Of a stretch of 40,482 nt of DNA, positions 24,164 through 33,261 are shown one piece after another. Both the position numbers and the translations under genes were made by a program. The notes beneath the pieces were generated by a model that was not told the origin of the DNA, made no database searches, and saw nothing but the letters and a program-made list of their open reading frames with translations. The stretch's first letter is position 1. Every line of letters begins with the position of its first letter. The stretch comes from an uncultured Chitinophagales bacterium (GTDB lineage: Bacteria; Bacteroidota; Bacteroidia; Chitinophagales; JAHDHT01). Where the stretch lies: positions 1-40,482 of the forward strand of contig CALHDG010000144.1 in NCBI GenBank assembly GCA_938023075.1, in the 5' to 3' direction.

Positions 24164-25600
24164 TTAATTCTTAAACAGCTCGTCCATCATCACTTCATTT
24201 TGAACTAACAAATTAGCATATTTATTTTTCTCAACACCATAAGTGGTAATCATCGTTAAAAAAATCGATTTTTTAGTTTGAGTAGCGATTTTAAAAGTTG
24301 AAATTTTCGATCTTAGTTTTTCCGCATAAGCCTTGTCAATAGTAAAAGTATCTAATGAAAATTTACACTCGCCCACGTTAATAACCTGATCACGTCTATT
24401 AATTAACAAATCAATTTGAGCAGCTTTTCCACCGCTTTTGGCTTGCCAAACTACATTGTTTGATTGTATGCCACTAATACCAAGGGCTTGCTTAATTTGC
24501 CAAACGTGATCTAAGCAAATTTGTTCAAAAGCAAAACCTTGCCAAGCCCTATGTGCAGGATTATCAATAAGGTTAGTCCAACTATTTTTACCCTTATAAT
24601 GTCCTTTTTTGATAAATCTGAAATAGAAAGCAGTATAATAATCCGATAAGCGATAAAGCGTATTTTTTTGTTTGCTATCTAATGAAGTATACGAATGGAT
24701 AAAGCCACTTTCTTCTAAATCGCTTAAAACTTTAGTTAATGTACCGCCCGAAGAAATACCCGATAACTTGATAATTTGATTGCGTTGTAAACCTTTATTT
24801 TTAGTAGAAAGTGCTTCCACAACTTTTTCATAAATATCATATCTGCGAAAAAGAGAACGGTACAAATTAAAAAACTCATTTTTCAATAAACCGGCTTTGT
24901 CAAATAATAATTCCTGCATATTTTGAGTAGCACTTAAATGGGGTTGAACAGCTTCTAAATAATAGGGGATACCACCTAACGCCATATACAATTGAAGAAT
25001 TTGGTAGCGATCTAACACACAGTTTTTAGAAACCAGCATGGCTTCCGTTTCATTTAGGGTAAAGGCTTCTAATTTTATTTTTTGGGTAATGCGGTTATGT
25101 AAGCCACCGCTGTTGTTAATTAAATTATTCACCATCCACGAAGCTGCGGAGCCGCATACAATCAGCAATACATTTTTTCGATTGCTTGCCCAGCTATTCC
25201 AAAAATGTTCTAAGCCCATCATAAAATCGGATGCTTGCGTATCAAACCATGGAAGCTCATCAAAAAATATAACGATCTTTTTTTTATTTCGTTTTTGGTT
25301 AAGATGCCGAATTAAACGTTGAAAAGCAATTAGCCAATTTTTCGATTCATCTTCAAAAACAAGATTTGATTGTTCGCTTAAAGTAGTATCAAAATTAAAC
25401 AGTTGTTGTTGGGTATTGGCATTAGCTAAAGCCGATATTTGAAAATCGAACCTATATTTAAAATATTCTCTTATCAAAAAAGTTTTGCCAACTCTTCTTC
25501 TGCCGTAAACGGTTAAAAATTCAGATTTCTTGCTTCTTAAAATTCTGTTTAAGGTAGTTATCTCTTTCTTTCTTCCAATAATGCCTTTGTCCGTTGCCAT
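24164..25600 (-). CDS. AAA+ ATPase with C-terminal PD-(D/E)XK nuclease-like domain (DUF234-type)
   Basis: The 478 residues have Walker A GRRRVGKT (33-40), Walker B IVIFFDELPWFD, a sensor-like CGSAASWM and a winged-helix region (GLQRNQIIKLSGISSGGTL). The C-terminal part holds the nuclease-like pattern AQIDLLINRRDQVINVGECKF, with D, E and K in the usual order. This is the archaeal-type ATPase/DUF234 family, often multi-copy in Bacteroidota; the function is not established. The start at 25600 (MATDKGIIGRK) is better than the one 6 codons upstream because the family begins there and it lies just after the promoter and a palindromic array. A TACTTTTG box ends a few bases before the start, so the mRNA is probably leaderless. 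Confidence 0.8.
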   Translation of the reverse strand: MATDKGIIGRKKEITTLNRILRSKKSEFLTVYGRRRVGKTFLIREYFKYRFDFQISALANANTQQQLFNFDTTLSEQSNLVFEDESKNWLIAFQRLIRHLNQKRNKKKIVIFFDELPWFDTQASDFMMGLEHFWNSWASNRKNVLLIVCGSAASWMVNNLINNSGGLHNRITQKIKLEAFTLNETEAMLVSKNCVLDRYQILQLYMALGGIPYYLEAVQPHLSATQNMQELLFDKAGLLKNEFFNLYRSLFRRYDIYEKVVEALSTKNKGLQRNQIIKLSGISSGGTLTKVLSDLEESGFIHSYTSLDSKQKNTLYRLSDYYTAFYFRFIKKGHYKGKNSWTNLIDNPAHRAWQGFAFEQICLDHVWQIKQALGISGIQSNNVVWQAKSGGKAAQIDLLINRRDQVINVGECKFSLDTFTIDKAYAEKLRSKISTFKIATQTKKSIFLTMITTYGVEKNKYANLLVQNEVMMDELFKN

Positions 25601-25603
25601 TAT

Positions 25604-25742
25604 CAGCCAAAAGTACATAAAAAATAGTAGTTTTGGCTGCTAAATTTATTTTTTGCAGCCAGAAATAAGAATTCTAACCTAAATTGGCTGTATAAATACT
25701 TTTTTACAGCCAGAAATGTATATTTACAAGTAGTTTTGGCTG
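25604..25742 (-). repeat. Three palindromic CAGCCA...TGGCTG units with 16-bp spacers over the ATPase promoter
   Basis: Units at 25604-25639 (36 bp), 25656-25690 (35 bp) and 25707-25742 (36 bp) each begin CAGCCA and end TGGCTG. Both spacers are exactly 16 bp and T/A-rich. Two units share CAGCCAAAACTACT. The right arm of the unit nearest the gene overlaps TACTTTTG, a perfect -7 box. A protein that bridges the arms would block the promoter, so autoregulation is likely. Confidence 0.75.
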
Positions 25743-26078
25743 ATTATAAATTAAAGATAGCATAACAATCGATTTGGCAGAAAAGCAAATATGTTGTACA
25801 GCTCCAAAAAATCACATTCCTTTTCCAAAGAAAAATTATATCTTAGAGTAATTAAATGAAAGGCAATACATGAAGAACAAGAGTTTAAGATATAGCCCCA
25901 ATTTACGATCGAAGTGGTATTTTTTATATGGAAAAATTCAACATTTAAAATTCGGTGTTCGATATTCGATATTTTTTGGATGACCAATTAATGAATAATG
26001 AATGTTGAATGAAAAAATAGATCTAATGCCCAATAAAATTTTAAGTACGTATAACACATAGTAGAACGTAAAAACAAC
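25743..26078. other. Non-coding gap before rel
   Basis: It contains AT-rich repeats of the ATTCGGTGTTCGATATTCGA type, common in Bacteroidota intergenic DNA. No gene is credible. The rel promoter must lie near its right end but has no clear boxes. Confidence 0.4.
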
Positions 26079-28295
26079 ATGACAGTAGTTTCACCGGAAG
26101 AGGATAAAAAATTAATTATCAATGCCTATCGCCAATTGGTGCGATGCAGCGAGCATAAAGCGGACAAACGCAGCAAAAAAAGAATAAGACGGGCTTTTGA
26201 AATGGCAAATGAAGCACACGAAGGGATGCGCCGAAAATCTGGTGAACCTTATATTTTGCATCCTATTGCGGTTGCTAAAATTGCGTGTAAAGAAATTGGT
26301 TTGGGACCTGTAGGTATTATTTGTGCCTTGCTGCACGATACGGTTGAAGATACCGAACTAACCTTAATAGATATTGAGCACTCTTTTGATTCGCAAATTG
26401 CCAACATCGTTAATGGCTTAACCAAAATATCAGGCATTTTTGATTTAGAAAATTCTATACAAGCTGAAAATTTTAGAAAGTTAATATTGACTTTGGCAGA
26501 TGATGTACGCGTAATTTTAGTGAAAATTGCAGACCGCCTGCATAATATGCGCACGTTGGTTTCTATGCCGGAGCATAAGCAAATCAGAATTGCTTCGGAG
26601 ACTAAATATTTGTACGCGCCCTTAGCGCATCGTTTGGGTTTGTATGCGATTAAGTCGGAGTTAGAAGACCTTTCTATGAAATACACCGATAAAGAAACCT
26701 ATCGGGGAATTGCCAAAAAATTAGCGGCTACCAAAATAGAACGGGCAAAATATATTAAAGAATTTATTAAACCGATAAAAAGCTCGTTAAAAGCGCAAGG
26801 ACTGATTAATTTTAAAATAGCCGGCAGACCAAAATCGATACACAGTATTCAAAATAAAATTCATAAGAAAAAAGTTGAGTTTGAAGAAGTTTATGACCTG
26901 TTTGCCATTCGGATAGTAATCAATTGCCCTAAAGAAGATGAAAAAGCACTTTGTTGGAAAGCCTATTCCATAATAACCGATCACTATGTACCAAATCCCG
27001 ACCGTTTGCGCGATTGGGTTTCAACACCTAAAGCGAATGGTTACGAATCGTTGCATACTACCGTGATGGGACCCGACGGAAAATGGGTAGAAGTACAGAT
27101 TAGAACAACCAGGATGGATGAAATTGCAGAGAAGGGTTTTGCTGCACATTGGAAATATAAAGATGATAACACAAAAGATAATAATAAGGAAGGGGCACTA
27201 GATGAATGGTTGAACCAAATTAGAGAAACGCTGACCAATCCCGAATCGGATGCCTTAGATTTTATACATAATTTTAAATTAAACTTATATCAAGATGAAA
27301 TTTATGTATTTACGCCCAAAGGAGAATTGCGTATCTTACCGCAAGGAGCTTCTGCCTTAGATTTCGCTTTTGATATACATACCGACATTGGGGCAAAATG
27401 CATTGGGGCTAAGGTCAATCACAAGTTGGTGCCCTTAAGCCATAAATTAGTGAATGGTGATCAAATAGAAATTATTACTTCTAAAAAACAAAAACCAACC
27501 GAAGATTGGCTGAAATTTACGACTACTTCTAAAGCCCGTTCTAAAATTAAATCTGCCCTTAAAGATGAAAAAAGAAGAATTGCCGGTGATGGAAAAGAAA
27601 TTTTATTCCGGCGTTTAAAACAACTAAAGCTAACCCCAACTAACGAGTTTTTAAACGATTTGCTACAACATTACAAACAAACCGACTTGTTAGATTTGTA
27701 TTTTCATATTGCCAATAGAGATTTAAGTCTCGAAGAAATAAAACGCTTAGAAATAAAAAGTAACCGGATTGTTTTCAAAAAGAATATTGAACAACATAAA
27801 GAACAAGTTAAAATTCGGGATACCGAGATTAATAAAAAAGACAGCGATTTATTACTTTTTGGTGATGTTGGAGACAAGTTAGATTATACCATGGCAAAAT
27901 GTTGCAGCCCTATACCCGGCGATGATGTGTTTGGTTTCGTAAGTATTGGGCAAGGTATAAAAATACACCGGAAAAATTGTCCGAACGCTTCTTCGCTAAT
28001 TGCTAATTATGGCTACCGGGTAATCAAAACCAAATGGTCGCAAAAAAAGAAGATAGCTTTTTTAACCGGTATACGGGTAACGGGTTTAGATGATATTGGC
28101 ATCATACAAAAAATAACGAATGTAATCAGTAGCGATTTAAAGGTGAATATGCGTTCCATTTCGATAGATGCCAGTGAAGGTATATTTAAAGGACATATTA
28201 TGGTATATGTAGATGATACCAAACAGTTGGATAAATTAATTAAAAAACTCAAACAGATTGATGGTATTTTATCGGCTTCACGTTTTGATAGTTAG
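26079..28295 (+). CDS. Bifunctional (p)ppGpp synthetase/hydrolase (RelA/SpoT homologue)
   Basis: This cytosolic stringent-response enzyme makes pppGpp or ppGpp from GTP/GDP and ATP and degrades it. Of 738 residues, the HD hydrolase domain is at about 40-200 (LLHDTVEDT near 84; KIADRLHNMRTL), the synthetase domain at about 240-350 (YESLHTTV near 321, EVQIRT), the TGS domain at about 400-460 (VFTPKGELRILPQGASALDFA) and the ACT domain at the C-terminus (about 660-738). The intact HD motif suggests hydrolase activity remains. It leads a likely operon with the next two genes (gaps of 64 and 17 bases). Confidence 0.95.
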   Translation: MTVVSPEEDKKLIINAYRQLVRCSEHKADKRSKKRIRRAFEMANEAHEGMRRKSGEPYILHPIAVAKIACKEIGLGPVGIICALLHDTVEDTELTLIDIEHSFDSQIANIVNGLTKISGIFDLENSIQAENFRKLILTLADDVRVILVKIADRLHNMRTLVSMPEHKQIRIASETKYLYAPLAHRLGLYAIKSELEDLSMKYTDKETYRGIAKKLAATKIERAKYIKEFIKPIKSSLKAQGLINFKIAGRPKSIHSIQNKIHKKKVEFEEVYDLFAIRIVINCPKEDEKALCWKAYSIITDHYVPNPDRLRDWVSTPKANGYESLHTTVMGPDGKWVEVQIRTTRMDEIAEKGFAAHWKYKDDNTKDNNKEGALDEWLNQIRETLTNPESDALDFIHNFKLNLYQDEIYVFTPKGELRILPQGASALDFAFDIHTDIGAKCIGAKVNHKLVPLSHKLVNGDQIEIITSKKQKPTEDWLKFTTTSKARSKIKSALKDEKRRIAGDGKEILFRRLKQLKLTPTNEFLNDLLQHYKQTDLLDLYFHIANRDLSLEEIKRLEIKSNRIVFKKNIEQHKEQVKIRDTEINKKDSDLLLFGDVGDKLDYTMAKCCSPIPGDDVFGFVSIGQGIKIHRKNCPNASSLIANYGYRVIKTKWSQKKKIAFLTGIRVTGLDDIGIIQKITNVISSDLKVNMRSISIDASEGIFKGHIMVYVDDTKQLDKLIKKLKQIDGILSASRFDS

Positions 28296-28359
28296 TCCAG
28301 AGAAACCCATTAAAACAGACTTATTTATCATTCAAATTGAAAAATTATAATTAACTAAA

Positions 28360-28851
28360 ATGGATATTTTAAGCGCAGAACGGATTGCAGACAAACTAAA
28401 ACGCATTGCCTACGAAATTGCCGAACGCAATTATAAGGAAACAAAAATTTACCTGATTGGCATAAAAAGTAGAGGAACTCAATTAGCCAATATTATTGCC
28501 GGGCATTTGCAAAATATAGCTACCGAAACAGAAATTGTGGTTTCTACGCTTAGTTTAGAAAAAAGAAATCCACTACAAGAAAGTATCGATTATGCAATTC
28601 CATTAAATGAATTAAACAATAAAGTGATCATTTTGGTAGATGATGTTGCCAACACCGGACGCACCACCTTTTACGCTATGAAACCTTTATTAGACATCTT
28701 ACCCAAAAAAATTCAGGTAGCCGTTTTAATTGACCGGATGCATAAACTATTCCCAATTCAGGTAGACTATGTTGGCGTTCAATTGTCTACTTCTTTACAA
28801 GATTATATTAAAGTTGAATTAGAAGAAGAACCCCGTGTTTTCTTAGCATAA
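28360..28851 (+). CDS. PyrR-like phosphoribosyltransferase
   Basis: The 163 residues have the PRPP-binding motif VILVDDVANTGRT (89-102) and the type I PRTase fold pattern (IKSRGTQLANIIAG; LIDRMHKLFPIQVDYVG). It resembles the PyrR/uracil-phosphoribosyltransferase group that binds PRPP and a pyrimidine, but without a nearby pyr operon or attenuator the substrate is not settled. It sits between rel and lysA in the same direction and is probably co-transcribed. Confidence 0.8.
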   Translation: MDILSAERIADKLKRIAYEIAERNYKETKIYLIGIKSRGTQLANIIAGHLQNIATETEIVVSTLSLEKRNPLQESIDYAIPLNELNNKVIILVDDVANTGRTTFYAMKPLLDILPKKIQVAVLIDRMHKLFPIQVDYVGVQLSTSLQDYIKVELEEEPRVFLA

Positions 28852-28868
28852 ACCCTTATACGTGTTAA

Positions 28869-30110
28869 ATGATGATTTTAAAAAACGACAAGTATCAAAT
28901 AGGAGAAATAGATGTATTAAATTTAGTGGAGCGATACGGCACACCTTTATACGTTTACGATACCAGTAAAATGTTAGTAAAGTTGCAATTAATGCAATCC
29001 GCTTATCAAGGCATTGCTATAAAAATAAAATATGCCGTTAAAGCCTTAAGCAACATCAATGTTTTACAATTTTTTAAGCAACAAGGCATTGGGGTAGATG
29101 TCGTTTCTATTCAAGAAGCCTACATAGCCTTAAAAGCCGGTTTTGCCGCAACCGATATTATGTTTACCCCCAACTGTGTGGGTTTCGATGAAATTGAAAA
29201 AGCCGTTGAACTCGGCATACCCGTTAATGTTGATAACATTGCACAATTAGAAGAATTTGGCAATACCTTTGCAAATACCATTCCATTATGCATTAGAGTT
29301 AATCCACATTTAAATGGTGGTGGAAATTCCAAAATTCAAACCGGACACATCGATTCTAAATTTGGTATTTCTATTTTACAGATGCGACACGTACATCGCA
29401 TTATAAAAGCCAATAATATTAATGTGCATGGTTTACATGTGCATACCGGTTCCGATATTTTAGATGCCAACGTTTTTTTAAAAGGTGCCGAAATTATATT
29501 TGATGCCGCTCAAGATTTTGAAGACCTTCATTTTATTGACTTCGGCAGTGGCTTTAAAGTGCCATACAAAAAAGGCGACATTGTTACGGACATTGCTCAA
29601 TTAGGCAAAAAAATGACCGAAGCCGTACACGCGTTTAATCAACAATATGGTAAAGAGGTCGAAATTTGGTTTGAACCCGGTAAATTTTTAGTAAGTGAAG
29701 CCGGGCATTTTTTGGTAAAAGCCAACATTGTTAAACAAACACCTGCCACTACTTTTGTGGGGGTAAATTCTGGCTTAAACCATCTCATTCGCCCAATGAT
29801 GTATGGTGCTTATCATCATATCATCAACCTCTCTAATCCAAACGGGCAACAACGCATTTACGATGTGGTGGGCTACATTTGCGAAACCGACACCTTAGGC
29901 GCCAACCGCAAACTCCATGAAGTACGGGTTGGCGATATTTTATCCATAGAAAATGCCGGAGCGTATTGTTACAGCATGGCTTCCACGTACAATAGCCGCT
30001 ATCGTCCGGCAGAAGTATTAATCCATCAAGACAAAGATTATTTAATTAGAGAACGCGATACGATGGACGAACTTTTAAAGGGACAAATTTCGTTAAGTAT
30101 TTTTGACTAA
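28869..30110 (+). CDS. lysA: Diaminopimelate decarboxylase
   Basis: It converts meso-diaminopimelate to L-lysine with PLP in the cytoplasm. The 413 residues of the fold III decarboxylase have the PLP lysine K58 in KYAVKAL, HVHTGSDI (about 189-196; PLP phosphate and ring), GSGFKVPYK (about 226), EPGKFLVSE and the C-terminal catalytic Cys in YICETDTLG (about 338), followed by ENAGAYCYSM. The start uses the first of two ATGs, a minor choice. It is the last gene of the rel operon, followed by a covarying hairpin element. Confidence 0.95.
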   Translation: MMILKNDKYQIGEIDVLNLVERYGTPLYVYDTSKMLVKLQLMQSAYQGIAIKIKYAVKALSNINVLQFFKQQGIGVDVVSIQEAYIALKAGFAATDIMFTPNCVGFDEIEKAVELGIPVNVDNIAQLEEFGNTFANTIPLCIRVNPHLNGGGNSKIQTGHIDSKFGISILQMRHVHRIIKANNINVHGLHVHTGSDILDANVFLKGAEIIFDAAQDFEDLHFIDFGSGFKVPYKKGDIVTDIAQLGKKMTEAVHAFNQQYGKEVEIWFEPGKFLVSEAGHFLVKANIVKQTPATTFVGVNSGLNHLIRPMMYGAYHHIINLSNPNGQQRIYDVVGYICETDTLGANRKLHEVRVGDILSIENAGAYCYSMASTYNSRYRPAEVLIHQDKDYLIRERDTMDELLKGQISLSIFD

Positions 30111-30236
30111 TTTTTTTTGAAGCGAAAGAACAGTCCTCGCAAAATGGATAGTCCCGCCATCCACTCAAATGCTGCGGCTTGGCTACAAAAGCAATCGCTT
30201 CAAGCAGCATAACCGCTACTGTCGGGGCTAGGCTTC
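30110..30236 (+). ncRNA. Structured intergenic element, copy 3 (covarying hairpin family)
   Basis: It starts at the lysA stop with a T-run and GAAGCGAAA as in copy 1. TAGTCCCGCCATCCACTCAA, inner stem ATGCTGC (30169-30175)/GCAGCAT (30204-30210), AACCGCTACTGTCGGGGCTAGG. The arms TAG-T-CCCG and CGGGG-CTA pair over 8 bp. It lies between convergent lysA and the TonB receptor. Confidence 0.6.
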
Positions 30237-30270
30237 TAAGTGCGGTCTGCCGTAATTTGGTATCAATCTA

Positions 30271-32364
30271 TCAAATTCCAAGTCTCAATCCACCATAAAA
30301 TAAAATATTAGGGGCTGCCTCGTAAAACCGGTTTCCGAAAGCATTAATTCTAATATTATCGGCATATTTAGTTTGGAATATATTGTTCACGCCCACATAC
30401 GGAAATAGCTTAAACCGTTTTCTGTCAACAGTATATTTTAAAGAAATATTAGAAACAATCTTGGGTTCTTGAAAGGCATCATTTTCATCATTCATAAATA
30501 TTTTGCCCGTCACTTGGTTTTGAAAATTCAGCTGCATTCCTTTCAAAAATGTAAAATCCATTTGTATAAAGCCTTGAAAATTTGGTAAACCCGGCAACTT
30601 ATTATCCTTAAAATTTACACCATCTAATTCATAGTCTTTAAAAGTAAAATGATTGAAACTCCAATTAGTAGAAAGTTCTATCGCTTTACTAATTGGATAT
30701 TGGACAAATAATTCAAGCCCTAGTCTATCCGTACTTCCTACATTTCTAAAAAAAGTTCTGCCCGGTATAGAATCTACCTCAAACGGTAGTAACTCATTTT
30801 TTGAAGCTACTTTAAACAAAGATATTTGAAAAGCAGTCTTTTGTTGCAGATAACCTTTTATACCCAATTCAAGATGTTGCGCCGTTTGGGCTTTCAAATT
30901 CGGATTAAAACCACTCCCATCAGGATTATTAGAAAGTTCATTGAGCGTAGGCGTTTCAAAACTTGTTGAATAATTCATAAACAGGTTTTTGCTATCTGCA
31001 ATTTGATAAGCCAAGCCAATAGAATAGTTAAAATCATTCAAATTAATTGAACCGGAATTATCATTTAAATCAAACCATTCATCTACAATTTTTATAAAAT
31101 TAATATCATAGCGTAGTGCAAGACTTAGGTTAAGTTTATCATAGCTAACATCATTTATTGCATAAAAGCCAGCATTGGTAAATTGTTCTTTTTGAGCAAG
31201 TGTGGTATCACCTTTTTCACCATCCTCATTTATAAAACGTTCTCTAAAATCTCTTTGTGTTGATAATTCATAACCCCCAACAGCAGTCCATTTAATGTTA
31301 TTTTTTTTCAAACTTTTAGTCAACGAAGTGCCATGTCCAAAAAAATTTCGGTTTAAATCAATAATACCGCCAAATGAAAAAGGCAAACTTCCAAGGAAAT
31401 TTCTTTTTGAGTAAAATGCATAGGTGTTTAAGTTCAAATCTTTACCTATGTTACCTTCATATCTCAATGATGATTTGAATTGATAGATCAATTCACCTGC
31501 CTTAAATTGTAAGTTGCTATCTCTTGCCGCAGTGGGTAAACTATCAAATTGTTCTACAGTAAGCCCACCGGGGTCTTCTGCTTTTAAGCTAAGCATACTA
31601 TTAACAATAGCTTCCAATTTATTGGATGGAGAAAATTTATGAACCACCCGAACATTTTGATTGCTTGATGCAAATGCGGAGTGGTCTCTATAGCCATTAC
31701 CCAAATGATTATTAACGTGCAACAATACACTGGTTTTTTTTAATTGTTGACCGATAGTTAACTGATGTTGTTGCCCTTTAAAAGATTGGAAACCAAGTCC
31801 GGCATATAAAAAACGATCTTTTGCAAACAGTGCGTTTTCATTGATGGTTAAAATATTAATTACGCCACCAGAAGCATTACCATAAAGAGATGAAGAACCA
31901 TTGTTTAATATTTCTATTCGATCAATAATGCCTAAGTTAAGATTATCTAACTGTCCTTGACCATCGGTAGTGGTTTCCGGTATGCCATCAACAATAATTT
32001 TTACACCTCTTACACCAAAAGCAGCTCTAGACCCAAAGCCCCTGATGGCAATACGCAAGTCTTGCGCTTTATTGTTTGCATTAAGCGCGAAAATGCTTGG
32101 GCTTTGCAACAAATATTCTTGCAAACTATTTTGAACCAACTGATCTTTAGTTTTGGGTATGATGACATAAACTGAATTAGTAGTAGGTTGCCAACTTTTT
32201 TGGGTTTTTGTAGCTTTTATTAAAATAGGTTCGAGGCGTTGGATAGCAGGCACAATGGTATCGGATTGACCGTTGACAAAATAAAAAAATATACAAGCCC
32301 AACAGACCAAGTATATTTTTACATAATTATATTTACCAAATAACTTAAAGTTTACCATAGCCAA
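30271..32364 (-). CDS. TonB-dependent outer-membrane receptor
   Basis: The 697 residues have a signal sequence ending near NGQ (position 34), a plug domain at about 60-180 (LLQSPSIFALNANNKAQDL; RIAIRGFGSRAAFGVRGVKI; IDRIEILNNGSSSLYGNASGGVINIL) and a 22-strand barrel with a typical C-terminal aromatic end (FYGGLRLGI). These import siderophores, vitamins or oligomers using TonB energy; the substrate cannot be read from the sequence and no SusD neighbour is present. The start may be ATG 32364 or the second ATG 32358. A perfect -7 box lies at 32378-32385. Confidence 0.9.
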   Translation of the reverse strand: MAMVNFKLFGKYNYVKIYLVCWACIFFYFVNGQSDTIVPAIQRLEPILIKATKTQKSWQPTTNSVYVIIPKTKDQLVQNSLQEYLLQSPSIFALNANNKAQDLRIAIRGFGSRAAFGVRGVKIIVDGIPETTTDGQGQLDNLNLGIIDRIEILNNGSSSLYGNASGGVINILTINENALFAKDRFLYAGLGFQSFKGQQHQLTIGQQLKKTSVLLHVNNHLGNGYRDHSAFASSNQNVRVVHKFSPSNKLEAIVNSMLSLKAEDPGGLTVEQFDSLPTAARDSNLQFKAGELIYQFKSSLRYEGNIGKDLNLNTYAFYSKRNFLGSLPFSFGGIIDLNRNFFGHGTSLTKSLKKNNIKWTAVGGYELSTQRDFRERFINEDGEKGDTTLAQKEQFTNAGFYAINDVSYDKLNLSLALRYDINFIKIVDEWFDLNDNSGSINLNDFNYSIGLAYQIADSKNLFMNYSTSFETPTLNELSNNPDGSGFNPNLKAQTAQHLELGIKGYLQQKTAFQISLFKVASKNELLPFEVDSIPGRTFFRNVGSTDRLGLELFVQYPISKAIELSTNWSFNHFTFKDYELDGVNFKDNKLPGLPNFQGFIQMDFTFLKGMQLNFQNQVTGKIFMNDENDAFQEPKIVSNISLKYTVDRKRFKLFPYVGVNNIFQTKYADNIRINAFGNRFYEAAPNILFYGGLRLGI

Positions 32365-32377
32365 TATTGTGGATAGC

Positions 32378-32385
32378 CAAAGATA
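32378..32385 (-). promoter_or_regulatory. -7 box of the TonB receptor gene
   Basis: TATCTTTG on the minus strand, 14 bases before the start codon; the leader is very short. No -33 element is visible. Confidence 0.4.
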
Positions 32386-32486
32386 AGTAATGAAAATGTA
32401 ATGTAGCTTTTCTTGATTTTCGAAATATTAATTCAATTTTCATTTTACCAATAGTTTTATATATTTACACAAGAAAAAAAACCAGT

Positions 32487-33005
32487 ATGTCAAATTTATT
32501 TTCAGTAGTTAATTTAAAACAATGGGTTGAAGACAACCGGCATTTGCTGAAGCCACCGGTAGGCAACAAATGCATTTGGGAAAATGGCGAGTACATTGCC
32601 ATGGTAATTGGCGGACCCAACTCCCGAAAAGATTACCACTTAAATAAAACCCCCGAATTCTACTATCAGGTTGAAGGAGATATTGTTTTAAAGGTTATTG
32701 ACAATGGCGAAGCTAAAGACATTCACATCAAGGAAGGAGATGTTTATTTATTGCCATCTAATGTACCCCACTCACCACAACGTGGACCGGGCACTATAGG
32801 TTTGGTAATAGAAACCAAACGCCCTGCGGATATGGAAGATGGCTTAGTCTGGTTTTGCGAAAATTGTGGCAATGAATTGTATCAAGAAGATTTTCACGTA
32901 AAAAATATTGAAACCGATTTGCCAGTAATTTTTGATAAATTTTACAACAATGGTGCGTTGTTGAAATGTGCTAAATGTGGTGTTGAAATGAAAGCTCCTG
33001 TGTAG
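32487..33005 (+). CDS. nbaC: 3-hydroxyanthranilate 3,4-dioxygenase
   Basis: This cytosolic cupin dioxygenase opens the ring of 3-hydroxyanthranilate in the tryptophan-to-quinolinate path (NAD synthesis). The 172 residues have the iron ligands H51, E57 and H95, and the substrate residues R47 and R99 are conserved. The C-terminal rubredoxin-like metal site is C124-x2-C127 and C161-x2-C164, typical of the bacterial enzymes. The length is normal. No other kynurenine-pathway gene lies in the window. A weak -7 box TATATTTA precedes it. Confidence 0.95.
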   Translation: MSNLFSVVNLKQWVEDNRHLLKPPVGNKCIWENGEYIAMVIGGPNSRKDYHLNKTPEFYYQVEGDIVLKVIDNGEAKDIHIKEGDVYLLPSNVPHSPQRGPGTIGLVIETKRPADMEDGLVWFCENCGNELYQEDFHVKNIETDLPVIFDKFYNNGALLKCAKCGVEMKAPV

Positions 33006-33116
33006 AATTCAAAATCCAAAATCCAATCTTTTCGATTTTTAATTGTTTGGATTTAAACGGTAGCTATTATCATGTCTTTTTGAGAAACTTAGCTACGAAG
33101 AACAAAAGTTAGTAAA

Positions 33117-33203
33117 CTAAACCCGATTGCAGCGGTTATGCCGTTTTGCGGTTGGGCATTGTCGCGGAGCAAACGGCATTTGAGCGGAAAGCGGGACTAT
33201 CCT
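33117..33203 (-). ncRNA. Structured intergenic element, copy 4 (covarying hairpin family, reverse orientation)
   Basis: Read on the minus strand: GTCCCGCTTTCCGCTCAA, inner stem ATGCCGTTTG/CAAAACGGCAT (one bulged A), AACCGCTGCAATCGGGTTTAG. It lies between convergent dioxygenase and acyltransferase genes, like the other three copies, but is inverted. Confidence 0.6.
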
Positions 33204-33261
33204 TTAATTGAAACAGGCTGGTTGTTTTCAAATATTTTTGCAGATCATTTGTATTGTAAAA

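Noticed and set aside
25604-25742. CRISPR array
   Set aside because: Repeats are palindromic units of 35-36 bp with 16-bp T/A spacers and there are only three; no cas genes.
25751-25987. 78-codon minus-strand frame before rel
   Set aside because: Its sequence (SNIEHRILNVEFF) is the usual translation of a common Bacteroidota intergenic repeat; no ribosome site or family.
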